A DNA stretch of 7,476 nt from an uncultured Flammeovirgaceae bacterium. Its GTDB lineage: Bacteria; Bacteroidota; Bacteroidia; Cytophagales; Cyclobacteriaceae. Where the stretch lies: the NCBI GenBank assembly GCA_946480685.1, contig CAMLLI010000186.1:1-7476 (forward strand). The letters run 5' to 3'. Of the stretch, positions 1-5,665 are shown piece by piece (position 1 is the first letter of the stretch; every line of letters starts with the position of its first letter). Both the position numbers and the translations under genes were made by a program. The notes below the pieces were generated by a model. It searched no databases. It was given only the letters and a program-made list of their open reading frames with translations, and was not told the DNA's origin.

Positions 1-463
1 GGATGCTTACGTCAAACAATGGATCTTTCTCAAAAGCATCGGCTTCTTCCGCGCGCATAACACCTCCCTGGTATTCGAGCGTCTTTTTACTCGCTTCACT
101 TAACTGCTCATAATACTCCGGATATTTGAAGGTAAGATAGCGCTTGGCCTGAACATGATTTTCTACAAGCCGAGCGATGCGTTCCGGAAAACCTTTGGCG
201 CGTAAAAAGTCGCCTCCAATTTTCTCATGACTTTTTATACCATAGCCACCCATGTTGTTATCAGCCTGCAGCATCACACAAATGTGTCCTATATCATGAA
301 AGAACGCAGCGAGTATAACTTCATCATCGTATCCTTCCTGTAGGGCCAGCTCGGCTGCCTGAGACATGTGCTCCAGCTGTGATACAGGTTCGCCAATGTA
401 ATCTGCATCACCATACTTTTCGTAAAGTCCAAACACTTCTTCAATAACAGCCGGTATATTCAT
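1..463 (-). CDS. phnZ: PhnZ-type HD-domain mixed-valence diiron oxygenase (partial, C-terminus beyond window)
   Basis: My reading of the minus strand from ATG at 463 gives 154 open codons running off the window; the family is about 190 residues long. Visible residues match the PhnZ signature: Y22 and E25 in DYIGE, followed by SQLEH with H32, then H56-D57 in the HDIGH motif, H79 and H103. These correspond, from memory, to PhnZ Tyr24, Glu27, His34, His58-Asp59, His80 and His104. The last metal ligand (Asp161) would lie just outside the window. PhnZ is a cytoplasmic enzyme that uses O2 to cleave the C-P bond of (R)-1-hydroxy-2-aminoethylphosphonate, giving glycine and phosphate. The retained Glu, which contacts the substrate amine in PhnZ, favours a primary-amine substrate over the trimethylated substrate of TmpB, but this is inference. 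The ATG at 463 is the first in frame after an upstream stop and gives the family's usual N-terminal length. The gene diverges from a phosphonatase-like hydrolase. An unrelated HD phosphohydrolase is unlikely given the Tyr/Glu lid pair. Confidence 0.88.
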   Translation of the reverse strand, partial: MNIPAVIEEVFGLYEKYGDADYIGEPVSQLEHMSQAAELALQEGYDDEVILAAFFHDIGHICVMLQADNNMGGYGIKSHEKIGGDFLRAKGFPERIARLVENHVQAKRYLTFKYPEYYEQLSEASKKTLEYQGGVMRAEEADAFEKDPLFDVSI

Positions 464-589
464 GAGTGAAAGATTTATACCGAAGGTAAGAAGATATGTA
501 TTATCATCGCATTAAGTTTCTGTGTTTCGGTGTGAACGGTAATACAAGAACAGGACAACTCCGCTATCTTTCTCACAAAAAAAATAACT
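464..589. promoter_or_regulatory. Divergent intergenic region between phnZ-like and phosphonatase-like genes
   Basis: These 126 bp must hold promoters for both divergent genes. On the plus strand, TATCTTTC (565-572) is one mismatch from the Bacteroidetes -7 consensus TAnnTTTG, but no TTG sits at the expected -33 distance. On the minus strand, TACCTTCG (488 down to 481) is a similar one-mismatch candidate. An A8 run (577-584) lies just before the ATG at 590, the usual A-rich leader of Bacteroidetes genes without a Shine-Dalgarno site. A weak 6-bp inverted repeat (ACCGAA 479-484, TTCGGT 526-531) brackets the centre. None of these assignments is strong. Confidence 0.35.
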
Positions 590-1282
590 ATGGCTATTGA
601 ACTGGTGATATTCGACCTGGCAGGAACCACTGTGAAAGATAATAAAGATGTCCACCGCGTATTGCAACAGGCGCTTCATCAACACGGCATTGAAATCTCG
701 ATCGATGATGCAAATGATGTGATGGGAATTCCAAAGCCTGTAGCGATAGAGCAGTTGCTGCGTAAACGCTATAGCGGAACAAAGTCAATTTCGGCAAACT
801 GGATTGATGAAATACACCGCGCATTTGTCGAGCAGATGATTGATTTCTATACATACGATTCATCCGTGGGGGAGAAAGACGGAGCAAGTGAAACCTTTCG
901 CATGTTGAAGCAGAGGAAACTGAAGGTTGCAGTAGATACTGGTTTCGATCGTCCGATAACAACAGCTTTGCTGGAGCGGCTCGGCTGGCAACAAGAAAAC
1001 CTTATTGATGCCAGTGTTACCAGTGATGAAGTGCCGCGCGGCAGACCTTACCCTGACATGATCTTCCGTGCCATGGAACTTACCGGTATACGCGATGCGC
1101 AGGCCGTTGCTAAAATTGGTGATACAGCATCCGATCTGCAAGAAGGGAATGCTGCCGGTTGTTCATTGGTAATTGGCGTTACGACCGGTGCGTTTTCGCA
1201 CGAGCAGCTTTTGAAGGAGAAGCATACACATCTTGTCAATAACCTGCTGCATATACCTGAAATTATAGCGCAGCATTCTTGA
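590..1282 (+). CDS. Phosphonatase-like HAD hydrolase (PhnX-like, TIGR03351 type)
   Basis: This 230-residue protein is a cytoplasmic HAD-superfamily C-P bond hydrolase of the phosphonatase branch. Motif I is D9-L-A11-G-T-T, with Ala in place of the usual second Asp, a phosphonatase hallmark. Cap residue K49 in MGIPK aligns with the Schiff-base Lys53 (MGLLK) that I recall from Bacillus cereus PhnX. Motif II is T117 in DTGFDR. Motif III is R152 in GRPYP, an Arg where most HADs have Lys. Motif IV is GDTASD with D178 and D182. The chemistry should therefore be Schiff-base attack on a 2-oxoethylphosphonate, such as phosphonoacetaldehyde, giving phosphate and an aldehyde. The cap differs from true PhnX: Ala52 stands at the His56 position and F119 at the Tyr128 position, so the substrate may be a variant such as 1-hydroxy-phosphonoacetaldehyde. 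Members of this clade typically occur with FAD oxidoreductases of the kind found at 6622, not with PhnW. The ATG at 590 follows an A-rich leader. Confidence 0.9.
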   Translation: MAIELVIFDLAGTTVKDNKDVHRVLQQALHQHGIEISIDDANDVMGIPKPVAIEQLLRKRYSGTKSISANWIDEIHRAFVEQMIDFYTYDSSVGEKDGASETFRMLKQRKLKVAVDTGFDRPITTALLERLGWQQENLIDASVTSDEVPRGRPYPDMIFRAMELTGIRDAQAVAKIGDTASDLQEGNAAGCSLVIGVTTGAFSHEQLLKEKHTHLVNNLLHIPEIIAQHS

Positions 1283-1288
1283 TGTTCT

Positions 1289-1332
1289 GTTAACTAAATA
1301 TTAACTTCATGTTAAGCAACTTTTAACATGAG
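1289..1332 (+). repeat. Four phased 11-bp TTAA direct repeats, Pho-box-like
   Basis: The cores GTTAAC, ATTAAC, GTTAAG and TTTAAC begin at 1289, 1300, 1311 and 1322, exactly 11 bp apart. The array ends at the base before the GTG start at 1333. An 11-bp direct repeat with a TTAAC core is the layout of Pho boxes bound by PhoB/PhoP-family regulators (TTAACA repeats for Bacillus PhoP, CTTAACCT repeats in cyanobacteria). The array is seen directly; a Pho function is inference. Its position against the start codon is unusual, because an activator site would normally lie further upstream. Confidence 0.6.
1308..1330. repeat. 8-bp perfect inverted repeat, 7-nt loop
   Basis: CATGTTAA (1308-1315) pairs with TTAACATG (1323-1330) around a 7-nt loop. 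The pairing follows partly from the palindromic TTAA cores of the 11-bp repeats, so the two descriptions compete. In RNA it would be a weak AT-rich hairpin ending 2 nt before the GTG start, where it could dampen initiation. There is no T-tract, so it is not a convincing intrinsic terminator for the upstream gene. Confidence 0.55.
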
Positions 1333-1917
1333 GTGAAACGTGCGATAGCAATCGGTTTGATTTTGTTTACTGTTGGTAAACTCACTGCACACGATCGTGT
1401 GTGGTATACCGGTGCGATTGTGCTGCAGACGCAAGAGGTGTTAACCGGTATACTAGCCATAGAGCCGGAGCATGGTATAGTATTGCACCGGAGTGGAAAC
1501 CAGGTGAATATATACCCCGCGCATCGTGTTCAGTCACTGCAGTACTTCGACACAAAGGCAAACATTAACCGAAAGTATATATCCTTATCGCACGGCACGT
1601 GGAAGCGTTACCATTTATATGAAGTTGTTGTGAAAGGATCCGTTCATGTGTTACGCAGGCCGAAGCAAAATATATCTCCGGTATATTCCGATGCCGATAG
1701 TTTCCAGTACTACATCTATACCGGTTCTGCGCTGGTTCAGCTCCGCGCATTCCGCAAGCAGGTGTATCCTGCTCTTCAGCGGGACGGTGGCGTGCAATTC
1801 TCGATGTTTGTACTGGAGCAGAATCTCAATCCAAATGATGCAGCCCATGCTATTCGCATCGTGCAATATTACAACTCACTTGTAGTACACGATGAGACAC
1901 TCGCCACCAAACGGTAA
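1333..1917 (+). CDS. Predicted secreted protein of unknown function
   Basis: This 194-residue protein resembles short conserved exported proteins of Bacteroidetes, but I recognise no named domain. A basic start (MKR) followed by a hydrophobic stretch (about residues 4-15) and a possible cleavage site near LTA/HD (about residue 19) suggest a type I signal peptide. There is no lipobox Cys. The mature part is rich in aromatic and beta-prone segments, including a GILAIEPEHGIVLHR stretch and a VHVLRRPK stretch, suggesting a small beta-rich periplasmic or surface protein. The start is GTG at 1333. An in-frame TAA lies three codons upstream, so no earlier start is possible, and the nearby ATG at 1328 is out of frame and stops after two codons. 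It lies 50 bp after the phosphonatase-like gene on the same strand and may be co-transcribed, though nothing ties it to phosphonates. It converges on the membrane protein gene ending at 1947. Confidence 0.72.
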   Translation: MKRAIAIGLILFTVGKLTAHDRVWYTGAIVLQTQEVLTGILAIEPEHGIVLHRSGNQVNIYPAHRVQSLQYFDTKANINRKYISLSHGTWKRYHLYEVVVKGSVHVLRRPKQNISPVYSDADSFQYYIYTGSALVQLRAFRKQVYPALQRDGGVQFSMFVLEQNLNPNDAAHAIRIVQYYNSLVVHDETLATKR

Positions 1918-1919
1918 TT

Positions 1920-1945
1920 AAAGAGTATATAGAAAGAGTATATAG
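1920..1945. repeat. Perfect 13-bp tandem direct repeat between convergent stop codons
   Basis: AAAGAGTATATAG occurs at 1920-1932 and again at 1933-1945 with no gap. The pair fills almost the whole 29-bp space between the TAA of the secreted-protein gene (1915-1917) and the TAA of the convergent membrane-protein gene (1947-1949). It looks like a recent slippage duplication. It has no hairpin symmetry and is not a recognisable terminator. Confidence 0.85.
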
Positions 1946-1946
1946 T

Positions 1947-4226
1947 TTATGCGCCTTTGCGCAGGTCGTTGATGCGGATCGAGGCTTCTTCTTCCTCCAT
2001 GGTTGAAAGAATCATCCAGTGAACATCCGGTATATTCAGTGGTGCAAACGCGTTGAGCATCTCCACACCGTGTTTGTTCTTCTCAATCGTAGTTCCCGTT
2101 TCACCCTGAAGACCGCTCTCTACCGATTTAAGTTTTATACTTTCCAGCAGAATGCTCGTATTCATTTTATCGATCTGCCGGATAATGTTTTCATTGTAGC
2201 CAATCCGCTTCAGGCCGTTCAGGTACTTCCGTTTGTTTTCCAGCAATTGACGCGCTACCGAACGCAGCTTGTAGTCGCTGCCGATGAGTAATGTCTCACC
2301 GCTTTCGCCCAGGCCGTCATCACGCCAGTTATTGTCACCGGTAAGAATCTGGTTTATCTTATTGATCGGCATCTGGAAGACTAGTATACCTACCTTCTCA
2401 TTACCATCATATATAGGCTTTGCTATAAATGATGCCGGTGTACGATACGATGGATCGTATGGCTCGAAGTCCTGCAGCTTCACAAAATTCTTATCGGTAC
2501 TTTCAATCGCCTCCTTCACCACGCGACCGAAATTCGTCTGGTTGTAAAGGCCTGTAACGAGACTGGTAGCAAAATCAATTTCCTTAAAAACACTATATAC
2601 CATATCCCCTGTAACCGGGTCGATAAGGAATATATCATAGTATCCGAATTTCTCGAGGTAGCTGCGCATCACCGGGTGGTAATACGCATGTACTTTGCTA
2701 TACTCGCTGCCATCGCCTGCATCATCGAGTAATGATTTCTGGCCGGTAGGGTGGGGGTTGTTCGATATATAGTGGTACTGTAAAATGTCAGCCTGTATTT
2801 CTTTCGGGAAATAGTGTTCAACACGTTCCAGTTGATCTGTATTCTCCTTCAGGCGTGGTATAAATTCATCGGCATAGTATTGCTGCAGGTTTGCTTTCAT
2901 GGCCTGCAATTCTTCTTCTGTTATACCCTGCTGCATGGCCGCAAAAGTTTTCCGGAAAGATTTCACGGCATCGATGATCATTTTATTTTCCGAGAATGTA
3001 CGGATCTGATTTCGAATGATGTCGAAGTAATACTCTACGTTGCGCCTCTTCGTGGAGTTGATCGACTTGAGCTGATCAAATTTTGATTGATGGTTGAGTT
3101 CCGTGAGTTGCTGGAACAGGGCATTGTATTTCCGGCTGATCTCTTCCTGCGTAGCCTGCAGTTCTTCCTGGTTCTGCCGGAGTTCTTCTTCCTGTGCGCG
3201 CAGGTTTTCCGCTTGCTGATGCGATTCGTCCAGCAAACGTTGCGTATGTTCATTCGTGCGGAACGAAAGTATAGTATGCGCTATATTTTCACCGATCTTC
3301 TCTACAAAGGCAATCTCATGTGGTTGAAATGTTTTGAAGGATGCAAGCTCTACAATACCGACTACGTCTTCGTTTACTTTCAAAGGTGTGATCAGCAGGT
3401 TGCGCGGATTCGCTTCACCAAGGCCCGAAGTGATGCGTACAAAATCATCGGGCACTTCTTTCAGATATATAGTTTGACCTTCCAGAAATGTTTGCCCGAT
3501 GAGACCTTCACCGAGTGAAACCTTCTTCGTTAAAAATTTAGTCCGGTTGAAAGCATAACATGCCATCATCTCCAGGTGCTGACCTCCCGTGTCGGAATCA
3601 CTCAATACAAATATAGCACCCTGGTTTGCCTGCAGCAGATTTACCAGGTTCTTGGTAATGTCGTGTACCAGTGCATCGATCTTTTTATTCGAGCGAAGAA
3701 CTTCCACAAAGCGCGCGAGTCCATCGGTTGTCCAATTGCGTTTTTGATCTTCCTCTTTAACAACACGCAGGTTATCTTGCAATTTTAAGAGTGCATGTCC
3801 TAACTGATCTTCTTCGCTATCGGGTTGATACGACACCTCAAGGTTGCCGTTTCTGATCTCTTCTGCAAAATGTGTTTTATGTACCAGGTCATTCTTTAGT
3901 GTATTGAGTGATGACGCTATAGCTGCTAACTCATCGCGACCGCTAACTATACCGTTGGTTTGAAATTTACCGGTGGCCAGATCATCTATGGTTTCGTGTA
4001 TTCCCAGAATCCGTGCTCGTGTCTTTTTAAGAAATGAGGAGAGAAGAATGCAGTACCCCGCCAGTAACAATACAGCGATGCCAGTAATTACCAATTTTTC
4101 GGTAGCAAGCTTTTCGGTATCTCGGGTAGTGATATAAAAAAGCAAAATGATCACCAACAAAACGGGGGTTAATGACAGCGACAAGAGTTGCCACTGGAGC
4201 TGCCGCTTTTTTGTAATTATAGACAT
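1947..4226 (-). CDS. Membrane-anchored HAMP-GAF-coiled-coil-Cache-like signalling protein
   Basis: The 759-residue protein has two close transmembrane helices (about 13-32 and 45-66) joined by a loop of about 12 residues, so most of it should be cytoplasmic. Next come two HAMP-like units in tandem (about 67-116, with LATGKF and GRDELA; about 117-165, with IRNGNL and SEEDQLG). A GAF domain follows (about 180-330), then a Gln/Glu-rich coiled coil (about 335-385). The long C-terminal region (about 395-745) has motifs such as YYDIFLIDPVTGDMVYSV and GILVFQMP. This resembles the double-Cache-like sensor region usually found before a membrane helix in chemoreceptors and adenylate cyclases. No histidine kinase, GGDEF, cyclase or chemoreceptor signalling domain is present, so the output is unknown. 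It lies 113 bp downstream of the transporter gene on the same strand and has its own promoter candidate. A link to phosphonate sensing is possible but unsupported. Domain limits are by eye. Confidence 0.8.
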   Translation of the reverse strand: MSIITKKRQLQWQLLSLSLTPVLLVIILLFYITTRDTEKLATEKLVITGIAVLLLAGYCILLSSFLKKTRARILGIHETIDDLATGKFQTNGIVSGRDELAAIASSLNTLKNDLVHKTHFAEEIRNGNLEVSYQPDSEEDQLGHALLKLQDNLRVVKEEDQKRNWTTDGLARFVEVLRSNKKIDALVHDITKNLVNLLQANQGAIFVLSDSDTGGQHLEMMACYAFNRTKFLTKKVSLGEGLIGQTFLEGQTIYLKEVPDDFVRITSGLGEANPRNLLITPLKVNEDVVGIVELASFKTFQPHEIAFVEKIGENIAHTILSFRTNEHTQRLLDESHQQAENLRAQEEELRQNQEELQATQEEISRKYNALFQQLTELNHQSKFDQLKSINSTKRRNVEYYFDIIRNQIRTFSENKMIIDAVKSFRKTFAAMQQGITEEELQAMKANLQQYYADEFIPRLKENTDQLERVEHYFPKEIQADILQYHYISNNPHPTGQKSLLDDAGDGSEYSKVHAYYHPVMRSYLEKFGYYDIFLIDPVTGDMVYSVFKEIDFATSLVTGLYNQTNFGRVVKEAIESTDKNFVKLQDFEPYDPSYRTPASFIAKPIYDGNEKVGILVFQMPINKINQILTGDNNWRDDGLGESGETLLIGSDYKLRSVARQLLENKRKYLNGLKRIGYNENIIRQIDKMNTSILLESIKLKSVESGLQGETGTTIEKNKHGVEMLNAFAPLNIPDVHWMILSTMEEEEASIRINDLRKGA

Positions 4227-4255
4227 TTGAGATAGAGAATTAACCCTTTAAAATA

Positions 4256-4284
4256 CAAAAATTATAGTTGTTGCCGGGCACAAA
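4256..4284 (-). promoter_or_regulatory. Candidate Bacteroidetes-type promoter for the HAMP-GAF-Cache gene
   Basis: Read on the minus strand, TTTG (4284-4281) is followed after 16 bp by TAATTTTTG (4264-4256). This approximates the Bacteroidetes -33 TTTG / -7 TAnnTTTG pair, with one extra T in the -7 element. Transcription would start roughly 20 bp before the ATG at 4226. This suggests the gene can be expressed separately from the transporter upstream. Confidence 0.4.
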
Positions 4285-4339
4285 TAAAATGTTTTTAAAA
4301 GAATGGATAAAGAAACTTTTACGCTTTTAACGTACACAT

Positions 4340-5665
4340 TTAGTACATGCGTTTGTGCTTGAGGTGGAAGTAAAGCATGGAACCGGCAATCAGAAGTGTG
4401 CCGGCCACAGAAATGATATAGCCTGAATAAATAAAAACCTTGAGCCAGCTTACGGAGGCATATCCGAATTCTTTAAAGAAAAGTATACTCACGCTGCCCA
4501 GGTATCCGAACGAATCGGCCACATACATGATAAATCCTACAGTGCCGATGTATTGAAAGGCAGCAATAAGCCGGTCAAAAAATATACTATTGAAAGGAAC
4601 ATAACCCATATACAGCCCGAGGCCAATCAGGATCATCCATACGGGTGGGGTAATGATCTGTTGTTCGAATAAAAATGTACTGATGCCAATCACGATCATA
4701 CCCGCTATAATAATGACGTGGTTGATCATGAGTGCAAGTTGATTGTTCCGGATGATCATAATACTTCCCATGATCACCAACACAGCAATGGACACCGGTA
4801 CTTCCGTAGTCGTAAAGATCTCGGGCGAATTTCCATAACCAAGTGTCTTCCATACTTCAGTTGAAAAGTTGTCTCTGAAATCGCGGAAGATGGTGAGCAG
4901 CATATAGCAGAGGACGAACAGAATTATACCGGGTAAAAATGTGGTGATGAATTTTTTTCGTTCTGTCTTGTCCATCGGTTGTCTGCGGGTACGCAGTTGT
5001 TCGTCCAAGGCAGAAGGAGGCGGAATTTTGTCGAGCAGGTATAGGAACGTCAGCAGCGGTATACTATAGATGCAGCATGTAACAAAAGGCATCCACATTT
5101 CAGATACACCCCAATCGCGGATAAGGTACGCTCCCGTGGAGCGACACAACCCGGACGAAAAAATAAAACTTATCGAGAGTGAAGCACCGAGTACTTCAGT
5201 CATTCTTCTCCCTTCAAGATAACCGAATACCATGCCCCAGATCATACCCAATGGTAAACCGTTGGTAAAAAGAAAAATGATATTATAGGGAGCAGGCGTG
5301 ATGGCGAAGAGCAGCCACGAAGCACCGGCTATACCTACAAGCATTAATATACCAACCGAGCGCGAATGTGCTTTTAATTCTGAGATCACTTTTATACCGA
5401 TGAACTTGGACATGCCGTAGCCCACTACCTGAAAAATTACCAGCCATACTTTATAGCTTACACCGGCATAGAACATTCCCTCGAACGAAGCGGCTGCAAA
5501 AGTTTTTCGGAATGCATACACACAGGTATATAAACAGAATGCAGCCAGCGAGGTATAGATGGTAAACCAGAAACCATTGGCGTTTCGCAGCCATTGTGTT
5601 ATCGGATGCTCACCGGAGGATGATACCTTGCTCGTTGTAGCGGAAAGATTGCCAGCGGCCTTCAT
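4340..5665 (-). CDS. DUF5690 family multi-pass membrane protein, MFS-like; candidate organophosphonate transporter
   Basis: The 441-residue protein has about twelve hydrophobic helices, a cytoplasmic N-terminal tail of about 30 residues and a basic C-terminus (KHKRMY). Segments recognised from the DUF5690 family include YAFRKTF (about 50-56), NGLPLGMIWG with the downstream LEGRRMTE, IPPPSALD in the central loop, and FRDFRDNF. The YAFRKTF segment after helix 1 recalls the YNFRKPF-type motif of the GlpT/UhpT organophosphate antiporters, a group known to carry phosphonates. Arginines in and next to helices would suit an anionic phospho-substrate. The phosphonate role is inference from this likeness and from the neighbouring genes. 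The ATG at 5665 lies inside the PHP gene, giving a 56-bp overlap. No ATG, GTG or TTG follows before helix 1, so the overlap is probably real and the two genes should form one transcript. No Shine-Dalgarno site is visible. Confidence 0.85.
   Translation of the reverse strand: MKAAGNLSATTSKVSSSGEHPITQWLRNANGFWFTIYTSLAAFCLYTCVYAFRKTFAAASFEGMFYAGVSYKVWLVIFQVVGYGMSKFIGIKVISELKAHSRSVGILMLVGIAGASWLLFAITPAPYNIIFLFTNGLPLGMIWGMVFGYLEGRRMTEVLGASLSISFIFSSGLCRSTGAYLIRDWGVSEMWMPFVTCCIYSIPLLTFLYLLDKIPPPSALDEQLRTRRQPMDKTERKKFITTFLPGIILFVLCYMLLTIFRDFRDNFSTEVWKTLGYGNSPEIFTTTEVPVSIAVLVIMGSIMIIRNNQLALMINHVIIIAGMIVIGISTFLFEQQIITPPVWMILIGLGLYMGYVPFNSIFFDRLIAAFQYIGTVGFIMYVADSFGYLGSVSILFFKEFGYASVSWLKVFIYSGYIISVAGTLLIAGSMLYFHLKHKRMY

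Noticed and set aside
594..962. Minus-strand open frame of 122 codons inside the hydrolase gene
   Set aside because: It lies antisense to a gene with full catalytic motifs, has low-complexity composition and shows no recognisable domain.
1308..1330. Inverted repeat as intrinsic terminator of the phosphonatase-like gene
   Set aside because: The stem is short and AT-rich with no T-tract after it, and it abuts the next start codon. It is better explained by the phased TTAA repeats.
1328..1336. ATG at 1328 as start of the secreted protein
   Set aside because: It is out of frame with the protein and hits TGA after two codons. GTG at 1333 gives the signal peptide.
3087..3518. Plus-strand open frame of 143 codons inside the HAMP-GAF-Cache gene
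   Set aside because: It is the complement of coiled-coil and GAF coding sequence. Its Phe/Leu-rich translation is what antisense Glu/Gln codons give.
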